DNA from: Opitutaceae bacterium EW11
Lineage (GTDB): Bacteria > Verrucomicrobiota > Verrucomicrobiia > Opitutales > Opitutaceae
Direction: 5' to 3'
NCBI GenBank assembly: GCA_003054665.1
Contig: QAYY01000001.1
Coordinates: 237,501 to 301,500, forward strand
Length of the DNA: 64,000 nucleotides
The notes below the pieces were generated by a model. The model made no database searches, had not been told where the DNA came from, and worked only from the letters and a program-made list of their open reading frames with translations. This document shows positions 1 to 9,201 of this stretch, one piece after another (the first letter of the stretch is position 1; each line of letters opens with the position of its first letter). The translations under genes and the position numbers were made by a program.

Positions 1-491
1 GTTTTTTGCCGATCAGACCGCCGTCACTTCAAAGAACTAGTCACTCAGGTCGCTCGCGCGGCGCGCTCACATCCAGAGGAAAAGGGTTCCGAAAGAACCG
101 GCTCTCGTCTTTTCGGTCAAGAGATTTTCCAGAAGTTTTTTCGCAGAATTTCCTGACGCCTGTTGTTCAAAATCTTCAAAGAACTTCCTTCATTTTCGCG
201 CTGTTTTTTACGCGGCGCTTCGTGAAGGGAGTGCGGACAATGGGATTCATCGAGCTGGGCACAAGAGGATTTTCTTAGAGTCCGAGACGTAGGCGGTAAC
301 AAACTGTACTACAGCTGCTTACGTGGATTTATTTTTGCAGGCCTGGCGAGATCCGGCGGTTGAGACCAGCCATGCGAGATTGTCTGAGGCTCACTCCAGC
401 GCGTATTCTATGTGTGGATACAGACGGCGTTCTGCCCGATCTGTCGCGAGGATTTCCCCACGCTTGCCTTGATCCTCTCTGAGGCGCGGAA
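1..491. other. Upstream non-coding stretch before fkp
   Basis: No convincing gene is visible. The longest open frame on the + strand (6-278) has no family resemblance. An imperfect hairpin is possible between 183-191 and 223-231. A 36-codon open frame starts with ATG at 372 and ends about ten bases before the fkp start; it could be a leader peptide, but nothing supports translation. The left boundary of the window cuts whatever lies further upstream. Confidence 0.4.
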
Positions 492-3419
492 TTGGCCATC
501 CCAATGACGCAAACCCTGCTCACGGTCCCCCCCGCGCTGGCGGGCTTTCTCAATAGAGGCAAAGACGAGTCTCCGGCCTGGCTGCGGCGACTCGGAGACT
601 CTGGCGCCACCCAGCCTTATATAGATTCGGATCCGGCGGGGAAACGGCTCGGTTCGGGCGGCGGCACGGTGCAACTGCTCTGCCAGGCCTGGAGAGCGAC
701 GGGCCGCGGCACTTCCTTCTCCTCGTGGTTGCGCTGCTCCCCAAAGCTCGTGCTCCACGCGGGAGGACAGAGCCGACGGCTCCCGGCGTACGCCGCTCTG
801 GGCAAGGCGTTCATGCCGTTGCCGAACCTGGATGGGCTCAAACCGGCGCTGCCGGACCCCGTTCTGGCGGACTACCAGCTCCCCGCTTACCGGCTGGCCC
901 TGAGGGAGGCGGGCGACAAGGCGGCTGTGCTCGTCACCTCCGGCGACGTATGGCTCGACTTCAATGCCCTCGAGATCCCAGAGGTTTGCGCGGACATCGT
1001 CGGAATCGGCATGACGGTCACTCCTGAAGTGGCCCAGCATTTCGGCGTGTATTTCGTCGCCAAAGACGGCCGCAGCCGGACCGCGAGTGAAAGGCCCATC
1101 GCCTTCTTCCGCCAAAAGCCGTCGATCGCGGAGATTCTGCGGGAGACCGGGAGCCACGACTTCTTCGTGGACACCGGAATGTGGCTGCTCAGCGGCAAGG
1201 CGGTGGAGATGCTGTTCCGGCGGTGTGGGTGGAACCCGCGTACTGAAACGTTCACTACAAAGGACGGCCTGCCGCTTCCCCTCGACCTCTACACCGAGGT
1301 GGGCACCGCCCTGGGCAACCCGCGTACGGCGAGTCCCGCGCTCCGAAAGGCCGGGCTTGCAGGTTTGACGGCCAGTGTCGTCCCCCTTCGAGCCGCCCGG
1401 TTTTATCATTTGGGGTCCAGCCGACAATTGCTGGAGTCGATGGAGCAGCTTCAGTGGCGGAGCCTGGCGCCGCAAAAAACGTTCCGCGTCGCGGTCCAGG
1501 ACGGGGCGACGGCGCCCCTGGGCCGGACCCTGAGCTGGGTGGAGGGGGCAGCAGTGCCGGCAACCCTCAATCTGGCCGGCTCCAACCTCATCACCGGGCT
1601 ACCTCCCGGCGCGTCGGTGTCGAGGCTCGCCACAGGGCAGTGTCTGGATATCGCCCCGATCCAAGGAGGGGGCTATGCCGTCCGCCCCTACGGCATCGAC
1701 GACACCCTTCGAGGCCGCTTGGAAGATGCGACGATCTGCGGACAGCCTGCGGTCCGGTGGCTGGCCGCCCGGGGATGGAGAATCGAGGCGGAGGATATCT
1801 TTCAGCTCCCCCTCTACCCGGTTCTTGCGGCGGAGGAGATCACGGACGCCCTGATCGATTGGTTTTTTGCCGATCAACCAGACACCGCACTCGGCACGCC
1901 GCTATTTCAGGCGCGACGGCTGGCGGCGGCAGAAATTCCTGACGTAGTAGACTTCGCCCGCTATTTTGCCCAACGGCGGGCGGGCTATGAGTCTGCCATG
2001 CAGCGGGCGTTCGAGGCGGTCCTCCGCCAGGAGAGCGAGCAGATTTTCGAACAGGACTTCGCCGCGATTGCCCGCTTCATCGGCAACACGGAGTCGCCGC
2101 TGAAACGCTGGATTCTGCGGCATGCAGGGTCCATTCGCGAAGCGGCGGAACGCCCTGAACACCGCGCCCGCTGGTTGATGCTGCTTTCAGAGCTCGCATC
2201 CGGTGAACACAGGCGCCTCTCGCTTCGCCGACAGGGTTTCCAGTGTCTTCAGGAAGCCCTTGTGTCGGCCAACCAACAGAGGAAGTCCGCCCCCTACCTG
2301 GCGCTAAAGGAAGACCAGATCGTCTGGGCGCGCAGCCCCGTCAGACTGGATCTCGCCGGAGGCTGGACTGATACGCCGCCGTTCTGCCTTGAGGAAGGCG
2401 GCACCGTCCTCAACGTGGCCGTCCTGCTCAACGGGCAACCTCCGATCCAGGCCTTCGTGAGGCCCACTCCGGATCCGGTTGTGCGGCTAAGGTCCATCGA
2501 TCTCGGCACGACGGAAACGGTGACCGATTACGCAGCGCTCGCCGACTTCAGGAATCCTCGGGGCCATTTCAGCCTGCCCAAAGCGGCGCTGGCCATGGCC
2601 GGATTCCTCCCCGAATTTGCCGAGGACGCGCGCCACCGCACCTTCAAGGCACGCCTGAAAGCGTTTGGTGGGGGACTGGAAATCTCGCTCCTGAGCGCCG
2701 TGCCGAAGGGCTCCGGCCTCGGCACCTCATCGATTCTCGGAGCCGCCGTCCTGGCTGCTTTGAACCGTGCCTGCGGCCTCGGCTGGGACGACGTGGATCT
2801 CTACAATCGCGTCCTAGCGGTGGAGCAGCTTCTTACCACCGGAGGTGGATGGCAGGACCAGGCTGGAGCGCTTTTTGGGAGTCTGAAGCTGATTCAGACG
2901 GAGCCGGGCATGAGCCAGTCGCCGAGCGTCCGGTATGTGCCCACTCATGCCCTGCAAGGCCGCGCCAACCGGGCGCACCTTCTTTACTATACCGGCGCGA
3001 CCCGGATGGCCAAAGGCATCCTCCAGGAGATCGTGAAAGACATGTTCATGGGCGACACCCGCACACGCCGGACCCTGGAAGCCATCCGGGCGAATGCGTG
3101 GGCGGCGTATCACGCGCTGCAGCTGGGCGATCACCCCGCAATTCTCCGGGCGATCGCGCGGTCCTGGCAACTCAACCAAGAACTCGATCCCGGCACCACG
3201 ACACCGGAGATTGAGGCGATCATCCGGACCTGCGGCGCCGACTTGGCGGCCTGCAAACTCCTCGGAGCGGGCGGCGGAGGTTTCATGCTGATGTGCGCCC
3301 AGGATGCAGAAGCGGGTGATCGTCTCCGTTCGAAACTGGAGTCCTGCCCTCCGAACCGCCGCGCCCGTTTCGTTGACTTTGCAGTTTCAGACCGCGGGCT
3401 GGAGGTCTCAGTGAGCTGA
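492..3419 (+). CDS. fkp: Bifunctional L-fucokinase / GDP-L-fucose pyrophosphorylase
   Basis: Makes GDP-L-fucose from free L-fucose: the C-terminal GHMP kinase forms fucose-1-phosphate and the N-terminal half transfers it to GTP. The 975-residue length and domain order match Bacteroides Fkp. The N-terminal half carries the nucleotide-binding glycine motif LGSGGGT near residue 53. The kinase half starts around residue 610 with RSPVRLDLAGGWTDTPP, then has the GHMP loop PKGSGLGTSS near 738 and a third motif LGAGGGGFML near 925. I chose the TTG at 492 because GAGG lies seven bases upstream; an ATG at 504 is the alternative. It stands alone, with 334 bases before accB. The product probably fucosylates surface polysaccharide or protein, but no fucosyltransferase is in this window. 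Confidence 0.93.
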   Translation: MAIPMTQTLLTVPPALAGFLNRGKDESPAWLRRLGDSGATQPYIDSDPAGKRLGSGGGTVQLLCQAWRATGRGTSFSSWLRCSPKLVLHAGGQSRRLPAYAALGKAFMPLPNLDGLKPALPDPVLADYQLPAYRLALREAGDKAAVLVTSGDVWLDFNALEIPEVCADIVGIGMTVTPEVAQHFGVYFVAKDGRSRTASERPIAFFRQKPSIAEILRETGSHDFFVDTGMWLLSGKAVEMLFRRCGWNPRTETFTTKDGLPLPLDLYTEVGTALGNPRTASPALRKAGLAGLTASVVPLRAARFYHLGSSRQLLESMEQLQWRSLAPQKTFRVAVQDGATAPLGRTLSWVEGAAVPATLNLAGSNLITGLPPGASVSRLATGQCLDIAPIQGGGYAVRPYGIDDTLRGRLEDATICGQPAVRWLAARGWRIEAEDIFQLPLYPVLAAEEITDALIDWFFADQPDTALGTPLFQARRLAAAEIPDVVDFARYFAQRRAGYESAMQRAFEAVLRQESEQIFEQDFAAIARFIGNTESPLKRWILRHAGSIREAAERPEHRARWLMLLSELASGEHRRLSLRRQGFQCLQEALVSANQQRKSAPYLALKEDQIVWARSPVRLDLAGGWTDTPPFCLEEGGTVLNVAVLLNGQPPIQAFVRPTPDPVVRLRSIDLGTTETVTDYAALADFRNPRGHFSLPKAALAMAGFLPEFAEDARHRTFKARLKAFGGGLEISLLSAVPKGSGLGTSSILGAAVLAALNRACGLGWDDVDLYNRVLAVEQLLTTGGGWQDQAGALFGSLKLIQTEPGMSQSPSVRYVPTHALQGRANRAHLLYYTGATRMAKGILQEIVKDMFMGDTRTRRTLEAIRANAWAAYHALQLGDHPAILRAIARSWQLNQELDPGTTTPEIEAIIRTCGADLAACKLLGAGGGGFMLMCAQDAEAGDRLRSKLESCPPNRRARFVDFAVSDRGLEVSVS

Positions 3420-3753
3420 CTGTCGCCACTTAGATGCAGTAATGGCATTCCGGCCAAGATTGCCCCATTTTTGGGCAAAACAGGCCTCAAAACGGGCAAA
3501 AATGGCCTGATACGAGGCATTTTCCAACAAGCGCATCCTCGAATCAGCCGCGTTCAGCGCCTGGATCGGTGCTGGATGTGGAGCGGAGATTCGGGGCTGG
3601 AAGGTGTGTTTTTGCCCAAAAACGCGGGATTTTGGAGCATTTCGGTGAAGAATTCGGGTATTGCGTTGATTGTCGAAAGTTCTTTTGAACGCGACCCCTT
3701 CGAAGTCTACTAACACCCAGTTCGCTCCGCTCCAACTTAACCCAGGCCGTTCC
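3420..3753. other. Non-coding stretch with interlocking AT-rich inverted repeats
   Basis: No gene is visible between fkp and accB. Nine-base arms CCATTTTTG (3465-3473) and CAAAAATGG (3497-3505) can pair around a 23-base loop. A second inverted repeat pairs 3468-3480 with 3610-3622 over 13 exact bases, so two alternative folds compete for the same left arm. The first hairpin could end fkp transcription; the alternative pairing resembles an attenuator. The accB promoter should also lie here. Confidence 0.4.
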
Positions 3754-4233
3754 TTGGACCTCAAACAAATCAAACTGATCATCGATCTGATGAAGCGCTC
3801 CGACCTGACCGAGTTCGCGGTGGAGGAGGAAGGCTTCAAGTTGAAGATTCGGCGGGGCACCGGGGGACTGCCCGTTGTATCGAGCGGACGAGGGTCCGCA
3901 GCACCCTTCCCGGTGGTTGCAGACACGGTTGCTCCTGTTCCCACGGCCGCCACTCCTGCAGCGCAGGCTTCCGCCCCGGCAGAAGAGCCGGGAGTCACTT
4001 ATATCAAATCTCCGATGGTGGGCACTTTCTATCGCTCTCCGTCGCCCGAGAGTAAGTTCTTCGTGGAGAACGGCTCCAAGGTGGTTGAAACGAGCGTCGT
4101 CTGCATCATCGAGGCGATGAAGATCATGAACGAGATCCAGGCGGAGACCAAGGGCACGATTGTCGAAACCCTGGTGGAGAACGGCCAGCCGGTGGAATAC
4201 GGCCAGCGTCTCTTCAAGGTCAAACAAGGCTAA
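3754..4233 (+). CDS. accB: Biotin carboxyl carrier protein of acetyl-CoA carboxylase
   Basis: Carries the biotin that AccC carboxylates and that carboxyltransferase uses to form malonyl-CoA for fatty-acid synthesis. The N-terminal motif (LDLKQIKLIIDLMKRSDLTE) is the usual start of this family; the middle is an Ala/Pro-rich linker; the C-terminal biotinyl domain has the EAMKIMNEI motif whose Lys is biotinylated. I chose TTG at 3754 because the family begins there and it gives 159 residues, close to the usual 156; the frame is open upstream to a TTG at 3670 but that adds 28 residues without family likeness. It is followed after 94 bases by accC, so the two are an operon. Confidence 0.93.
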   Translation: MDLKQIKLIIDLMKRSDLTEFAVEEEGFKLKIRRGTGGLPVVSSGRGSAAPFPVVADTVAPVPTAATPAAQASAPAEEPGVTYIKSPMVGTFYRSPSPESKFFVENGSKVVETSVVCIIEAMKIMNEIQAETKGTIVETLVENGQPVEYGQRLFKVKQG

Positions 4234-4247
4234 CTGGAATTCCTTAG

Positions 4248-4314
4248 CCACTAATCCACACCTGTTTCCACTAATTGGGGCCTCCCGTTAGTGCCGACTG
4301 GTGTGCGTTAGTGG
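4248..4314 (+). promoter_or_regulatory. Nested inverted repeat with 20-base period between accB and accC
   Basis: CCACTAAT occurs at 4248-4255 and 4268-4275; its complement TTAGTG(G) occurs at 4288-4293 and 4308-4314. The four copies begin exactly 20 bases apart, the first pair direct and the second pair inverted. In RNA the outer copies pair, the stem continues with CACACC (4257-4262) against GGTGTG (4300-4305), and the inner copies form an apical stem. It ends 13 bases before accC. It could be a protein operator on one DNA face or a processing/translation-control hairpin; the sequence does not decide. Confidence 0.55.
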
Positions 4315-4327
4315 TTTCTTCGTCTTT

Positions 4328-5692
4328 ATGATTCAGAAGATCCTCATCGCCAATCGCGGTGAAATTGCCCTCCGCATTGTCCGTGCCTGCCGCGAACTGG
4401 GCATCAAGACCTTGGCGGTCTATTCCGAAGCCGATGTGCAGTCGCTGCATGTCCAGCTCGCCGATGAGGCAATCTGCATTGGGGGGCCCAAGAGCGCGGA
4501 CAGCTACTTGCGTTCTGACCGGATCATCAGCGCCGCCGAGATCGCCGACGTCGACGCGATTCACCCCGGCTATGGTTTCCTGTCGGAAAACGCCAAATTC
4601 GCGGAGCAGTGCGAGTCCTGTAACATCAAGTTCATCGGCCCTACCTCCAAGAGCATAAAAATCATGGGCGACAAAGCCGTCGCTAAAGACACGGTGCGCA
4701 AGGCTGGGGTACCGACCGTGCCTGGTAGCGACGGCCCTGTGGACAGCGAAGCGGACGCCGTGAAGGTTGCCCGCAAGATCGGCTATCCCGTGATCATCAA
4801 GGCGGTCGCGGGCGGCGGCGGCCGGGGAATGCGGATCGCGCACAACGATGTATCGTTCGCCAAGGAATACCACGTCGCCCGAGGCGAGGCAGAAAAGGCG
4901 TTTGGCAACGGCTCGGTATACGTCGAAAAGTACATCGAAAAGCCCCGCCACATCGAATTTCAGATCTTGGCGGATAGCCACGGGAAGGTGCTCCACCTGG
5001 GAGAACGCGACTGCTCGGTTCAGCGCCGTCACCAGAAACTCATTGAAGAGTCGCCCTCGCCGTTCCTAAACGCCGACCTCCGCAAACGAATGGGCAAGGC
5101 TGCGGTGCGTGCCGCGGAAGCCGCAGAATACGAGAACGCGGGCACGATCGAGTTTCTCGTAGATGCGAAAGGCAACTACTACTTCATCGAGATGAACACC
5201 CGAATCCAGGTGGAACATCCCGTGACGGAAGAAGTTACTGGCATCGATCTGATCAAGCAGCAGATTCGCGTCGCAAACGGCGAAAAACTGGATCTCGACC
5301 AAGGCGACATCACCTTCGATCGCCACGCAATCGAGTGTCGCATCAATGCCGAGGACCCGGCCCGCAATTTCGCACCGTCCCCCGGCACGATCGGCCTCTA
5401 CTATGCGCCCGGTGGCCATGGCGTGCGCGTCGACAGCCACGTGTACAGTGGATACACGATTCCGCCCTACTACGATTCGATGATCGGAAAGCTGATCTGT
5501 TACGGCTCGAATCGGAAAACGGCGCTTGAGCGCGCGTACCGAGCCCTCAGCGAGTACCTCGTGCGTGGAATCAAGACCACGATTCCGCTGCATAAGGCGA
5601 TCATGAGCGATCCGACGTTTATCGAAGGAAAGGCCACGACGGCCTATATGGAAGACTTCCTCAGCCGCACACCGACCGACCTCTTCTCCTGA
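4328..5692 (+). CDS. accC: Biotin carboxylase subunit of acetyl-CoA carboxylase
   Basis: ATP-dependent carboxylation of the biotin on AccB. The 454-residue protein begins [20 protein letters not shown], the family signature, and contains the glycine-rich ATP-grasp loop [12 protein letters not shown] near residue 160, the [11 protein letters not shown] stretch, and the catalytic [14 protein letters not shown] block near 290. Length matches the usual 449 residues. I chose ATG at 4328 over the open frame from 4301, which would place the start inside the inverted-repeat element. accA and accD are not in the window. Downstream, after 74 bases, lies an Asp23-family gene. Confidence 0.96.
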   Translation: MIQKILIANRGEIALRIVRACRELGIKTLAVYSEADVQSLHVQLADEAICIGGPKSADSYLRSDRIISAAEIADVDAIHPGYGFLSENAKFAEQCESCNIKFIGPTSKSIKIMGDKAVAKDTVRKAGVPTVPGSDGPVDSEADAVKVARKIGYPVIIKAVAGGGGRGMRIAHNDVSFAKEYHVARGEAEKAFGNGSVYVEKYIEKPRHIEFQILADSHGKVLHLGERDCSVQRRHQKLIEESPSPFLNADLRKRMGKAAVRAAEAAEYENAGTIEFLVDAKGNYYFIEMNTRIQVEHPVTEEVTGIDLIKQQIRVANGEKLDLDQGDITFDRHAIECRINAEDPARNFAPSPGTIGLYYAPGGHGVRVDSHVYSGYTIPPYYDSMIGKLICYGSNRKTALERAYRALSEYLVRGIKTTIPLHKAIMSDPTFIEGKATTAYMEDFLSRTPTDLFS

Positions 5693-5766
5693 GTGCCGGC
5701 TGAATGCGCGAAAGTCGCCTCGCGCATGCCTTGAAACCTTCCGTACGCTTCCGCTACATTAGCCCG

Positions 5767-6213
5767 ATGCAAGCGAACGAGTTCTCACCTCCCACGCGAT
5801 TGGATGACCAGCCGGAGCTCGGTGAGATCCGGATCAACCACGACGTGGTCGCGAGCATCGTGCGATTGGCGGCCCTTCAAGTCTCGGGTGTTGCCGGAGT
5901 GGGCGGAGGTTTCGCCGATGGCCTAAGCGAGCTTCTTTCGAAGCGCGAAGCCGACAAGCGCGGGGTTCGCGTGACGGAGGACCAGCACGATAACTACACC
6001 ATCGAGGTTCGACTGGTTATCGTCTACGGGTCGGAAATCGGCAAAACGGCTTACGACGTGCAGGCTGCCGTGCGAAAACAGGTTATCGGCATGACAGGGA
6101 AAGGCGTTTCACGCGTTGATGTCGTTGTTGAAGGCGTACGCCTTCCGGCCGACACCAACGCCGGTGCAGATAAACCGGACGACCTTTGGCCGGATCTGGT
6201 GACTTCAGACTGA
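5767..6213 (+). CDS. Asp23/Gls24 family envelope stress protein
   Basis: A 148-residue soluble protein of the Asp23/Gls24 family, known in Gram-positive bacteria as an abundant membrane-associated envelope-stress protein. The family core is clear: GEIRINHDVVASIVRLAA, a VSGVAGVGGG stretch, the conserved IEVRLVIVYG strand and a V-x-R-VDVVVEGV C-terminal strand. ATG at 5767 fits the family start better than the upstream frame from 5704. The next gene begins five bases after its stop and encodes a membrane protein of the AmaP type, its known partner. The location behind accBC suggests a link to envelope lipid supply, which is inference. Confidence 0.88.
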   Translation: MQANEFSPPTRLDDQPELGEIRINHDVVASIVRLAALQVSGVAGVGGGFADGLSELLSKREADKRGVRVTEDQHDNYTIEVRLVIVYGSEIGKTAYDVQAAVRKQVIGMTGKGVSRVDVVVEGVRLPADTNAGADKPDDLWPDLVTSD

Positions 6214-6218
6214 CTTCC

Positions 6219-6644
6219 GTGACTTCGCTCACCGACTTTCTTTCACAACCAACGGTGCAGTGGATCCTGCTCTGGCTTCTGCTAGCGCTCGTTGTCGTCC
6301 TCCTGTTCGTCCGGAGGCCACGGACGCTTCTTCTCTCCGCGGGGAAAGAAGGTCGTCTCGAGATTTCCCGGCATGCGCTGCATCGGCTGCTGGAGGCCTG
6401 TTGCGAACAGCTTCAGGGCATAGCCTCGGCTCGAGCTCAAGTCACCCGGAGTCATGGCAAATTCCGCACCACCCTCAGGCTGAAGGTTCGCCCAGACGCA
6501 AAACTGGATGCGATTCGTGGCTATCTCACAGAGGAAATCGCCGGAATCTACCGAGATAACCTTGGGCTACCGGACGAGATCGGGCCGATTCACATCGAAG
6601 TCGTCGGCGTGCTGCCGCAGGCAGATACGTTCTCGGCCCGATAG
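6219..6644 (+). CDS. AmaP-like membrane anchor for the Asp23 protein
   Basis: A 141-residue protein with a strongly hydrophobic segment near residues 12-32, followed by a soluble domain with helix and mixed strands (LEISRHALHRLLEACCEQL, then FRTTLRLKVRPDAKLD). This resembles AmaP, which holds Asp23 at the membrane. GTG at 6219 is taken as start because the preceding stop is at 6211-6213 and the hydrophobic segment then sits at the N terminus; a TTG at 6186 overlapping the upstream gene is the alternative. Family assignment rests partly on the neighbour. Confidence 0.7.
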   Translation: MTSLTDFLSQPTVQWILLWLLLALVVVLLFVRRPRTLLLSAGKEGRLEISRHALHRLLEACCEQLQGIASARAQVTRSHGKFRTTLRLKVRPDAKLDAIRGYLTEEIAGIYRDNLGLPDEIGPIHIEVVGVLPQADTFSAR

Positions 6645-6676
6645 GCCCGCGCGGTTCGGTTGAACAGCAAAGCAGT

Positions 6677-7546
6677 CTAGGCAGGGCGACGAAGCAGTAG
6701 GTCGGACCATTCTCCCATCGTCCGCGAATCTAGCGACCATCCAGTCGCGGCTTCGGCAAACGCCCCGCGAACTTGTTCGAGTTCACGAGAGAGAATACCA
6801 CTGAGGATCAGCGCACCGCCAGGCTCCACCGCGCCCAGAAGCTGATCGGCAAACCGCATCAGCACGTCGGCCTGAATATTCGCAAAGACGATCTTGCCGG
6901 TGCGCCCGGCCAGTCCGGTGATTAGGTCGCCGACAAAGAAATCCACCGCCCCGGTCATGTTGTTGAGTGCCGCGTTCTCTACGCTGACGCGTACCGCTTC
7001 GGGGTCGTTGTCAAATCCAACAACCCTCGAAAAACCGAGTCGGGCCGCCGAGAGGGCGAGAATTCCGGAACCGCAGCCAGCATCGATGACCGAAGTGTCG
7101 GGCGGGTATGCAGGAGCAAGCCGCACCAGCCGCTCACAGCAGAGCCTCGTCGTTTCGTGGTTCCCTGTTCCAAATGCCAAGCCGGGATCAAGCCAGATAA
7201 CCGCATCCCCTGTAGGTATACGGTAGCTCTCGCGCTCCCAGATTGGCACCCAATGTAGCCGACCGAATTGCGAGGGCTTAAAATGCGCTTTGTAGCTATC
7301 TTTCCAGTCCTGCTCAGCTAACTGGCGGCGATGCGGCACAGCGCTCGTTGGGAAAAAGGAGGACGATGCGCGCAAAGCATCCCACGCTTCGTTCGCCTCA
7401 TCTTCTGAGGCGAACAGGCCAACCAACTGGGCCTGCGCAGAGGGAAGATCCTGCATCACCATCCAACGTGGATCGCCGAATTCGAGGAGGAATTCGTCGA
7501 TGGCATCGATCGCGGCAACGGGAAACGACAGCGTCAGTTCAATCAC
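6677..7546 (-). CDS. prmA: Ribosomal protein L11 methyltransferase
   Basis: S-adenosylmethionine-dependent enzyme that methylates lysines and the N terminus of ribosomal protein L11. The central block DPGLAFGTGNHETTRL and the SAM-binding motif VIDAGCGSGILALSAARLG are diagnostic, and the C-terminal half has the FANIQADVLM motif (the family's NI post-motif). GTG at 7546 gives 289 residues, matching the usual 293, and aligns with the family start; a longer frame opens at GTG 7618. It is the last gene of the minus-strand run that begins at manA, 273 bases behind purN, and may have its own promoter. Confidence 0.94.
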   Translation of the reverse strand: MIELTLSFPVAAIDAIDEFLLEFGDPRWMVMQDLPSAQAQLVGLFASEDEANEAWDALRASSSFFPTSAVPHRRQLAEQDWKDSYKAHFKPSQFGRLHWVPIWERESYRIPTGDAVIWLDPGLAFGTGNHETTRLCCERLVRLAPAYPPDTSVIDAGCGSGILALSAARLGFSRVVGFDNDPEAVRVSVENAALNNMTGAVDFFVGDLITGLAGRTGKIVFANIQADVLMRFADQLLGAVEPGGALILSGILSRELEQVRGAFAEAATGWSLDSRTMGEWSDLLLRRPA

Positions 7547-7819
7547 GCCCTCTTTTTCATGTGCCTCTCGCAGAGAGAGCGAGTGGAAACAGCTCCCGAA
7601 TTTCGCGCTCAAGCGCACAGGAGGCGGCCTCCACCTACGGGAAACCGCCGCGGGGGGAAGAACTCGTCAACGCCGCCTCGCACAGAGGCTCACACAGGGG
7701 GCAACCGGGCAGACCCAATCACACCGACAATCTAGCCCGACCATAGATTGCCGAAACGCAGAAGCACGGGCTGCACGCCACCGTTCGAAGCGAACCGGCT
7801 AAGGCACGCGTAACGGCGT

Positions 7820-8395
7820 TCAAGCGCGGCTGCTCAACGCCGCCACCACCGCCGGCAACAAGGCATGCTCAGCCGCATGAACTTTCTTCTCCAGGGATTC
7901 CAGCGTATCTTTGGGCTCAATACGCACGACCGCTTGGTCGATGATCGGTCCTCCATCCACCTCGGCGGTGACATAGTGCACCGTGCAGCCGGTGACTTTC
8001 ACTCCTCTGCGCCACGCTTGGCCGATTGCGTCCAGCCCCGGGAAGCTCGGCAGAAGACTCGGATGGAGATTGATGATCTTGCCCGCAAACGCGTCGATGA
8101 ACGTCGGCCGCAGGATTCGCATGAATCCCGCCAAGACTACAAGGTCGGGCGCGAGGCTACGGATACGTTCAACGTAACGACGCTCGCCCGTCTCGTCGAA
8201 TTTGGTCTTGAACGGTCCCGGATCCAGAAACGAGGCCGGAACGCCAAAACGTTCGCCAAGGGCCAGGATACCTGCAGCAGGCTTGTCGGAAAGGATCTGG
8301 ACCACAGTCGCGCATCCGAGCTGTCCGGCCGATTGGGCCTGGAGGATCGCCTCGGCGTTGCTGCCGCGGCCGGAACCGAGGATGACGACGTTCAT
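7820..8395 (-). CDS. purN: Phosphoribosylglycinamide formyltransferase
   Basis: Third step of purine synthesis: transfers a formyl group from 10-formyltetrahydrofolate to GAR. The 191-residue protein starts [18 protein letters not shown], and has the folate-site motif GFMRILRP, the catalytic [12 protein letters not shown] block and [17 protein letters not shown], all in the usual order. ATG at 8395 gives the family length; the frame opens further upstream but without likeness. It lies 193 bases downstream of the heptose adenylyltransferase on the same strand; no other purine gene is nearby. Confidence 0.96.
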   Translation of the reverse strand: MNVVILGSGRGSNAEAILQAQSAGQLGCATVVQILSDKPAAGILALGERFGVPASFLDPGPFKTKFDETGERRYVERIRSLAPDLVVLAGFMRILRPTFIDAFAGKIINLHPSLLPSFPGLDAIGQAWRRGVKVTGCTVHYVTAEVDGGPIIDQAVVRIEPKDTLESLEKKVHAAEHALLPAVVAALSSRA

Positions 8396-8588
8396 GGCCA
8401 ACGTTGTGATTGGCAGCCTTTCCGTAGCGAGGAGAAACTCTCCGAAAACCTGCCGGCCGAAGCATTGGACAGGTTGGCAGAACCCGAGTGATGTCGGTTG
8501 AACTCCCAACAGTAGAACCTCGGCGCATTCGTTCGAAGTGCGCCCAGGGCGATCCGGATGTCGATCGTCCAGACGCGCCTCCCGTCAG

Positions 8589-9083
8589 CTAAATCTCGCC
8601 CGCCGCTTTGATCTTTGCGATCAGCTCCGTGGTGCTGAAGCCGGGGAGAAACGGCATGAACCGGATTTGAGTCCCCACCTTCTCAAGCGCACCACGTTCG
8701 TCCGGGTCCAGTTTTTCCAGAGTGTAGTCGCCCGCCTTGCAGTAGAAGTCGGGCTTGAGGGCGAGGATCTCCGGTACCAAGCGTTTTTCGCGGAAAATCA
8801 CTATTCCATCCACAAACCACGTCGCCGCGAGAGCATAAGCCCGCTGTTCTTCGTTTTGGATAGGGCGCAACGGACCTTTGAGCGCTTTGACGCTGGCATC
8901 GCTGTTCAGCGCTATGTAAAGCGCATGCCCTAACGCGCGCGCCTGCTGCAGATAGTACAGGTGGCCCGTATGAAGCAGGTCAAACACGCCATTCGTCAGG
9001 ACGACCTTCTTTCCTGCGGCGCGGAACGATTCGCGTCGAATCACCGCAGTCTCGAGGCTGAACAGTTTGGGATTATGGAGCAT
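8589..9083 (-). CDS. rfaE2: D-glycero-beta-D-manno-heptose 1-phosphate adenylyltransferase
   Basis: Nucleotidyltransferase that makes ADP-heptose for lipopolysaccharide inner core. The 164-residue protein is the stand-alone C-terminal half of HldE: VVLTNGVFDLLHTGHLYYL includes the HxGH catalytic motif, with LNSDASVKALKGPLRPI and a C-terminal STTELIAKI as in the family. The kinase half is not in the window. The presence of a heptose pathway argues for an outer membrane with LPS. It follows dnaJ by 118 bases on the same strand. Confidence 0.93.
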   Translation of the reverse strand: MLHNPKLFSLETAVIRRESFRAAGKKVVLTNGVFDLLHTGHLYYLQQARALGHALYIALNSDASVKALKGPLRPIQNEEQRAYALAATWFVDGIVIFREKRLVPEILALKPDFYCKAGDYTLEKLDPDERGALEKVGTQIRFMPFLPGFSTTELIAKIKAAGEI

Positions 9084-9201
9084 GGATCTGCGACGCCCTT
9101 TCGCTCAGCGGATCCGGCCAGCCATCGATTCGCACAAACGGCGGTATTCTGTTTGCGGAGACATTACGGAACAAAAGAAGCGCGAGGTCGGGCAGGTCGG
9201 A

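Noticed and set aside
408-1475. Long minus-strand open frame (355 codons) across the fkp N terminus
   Set aside because: It is the complement of a well-supported gene with clear domains; the translation is Arg/Gly-rich without likeness.
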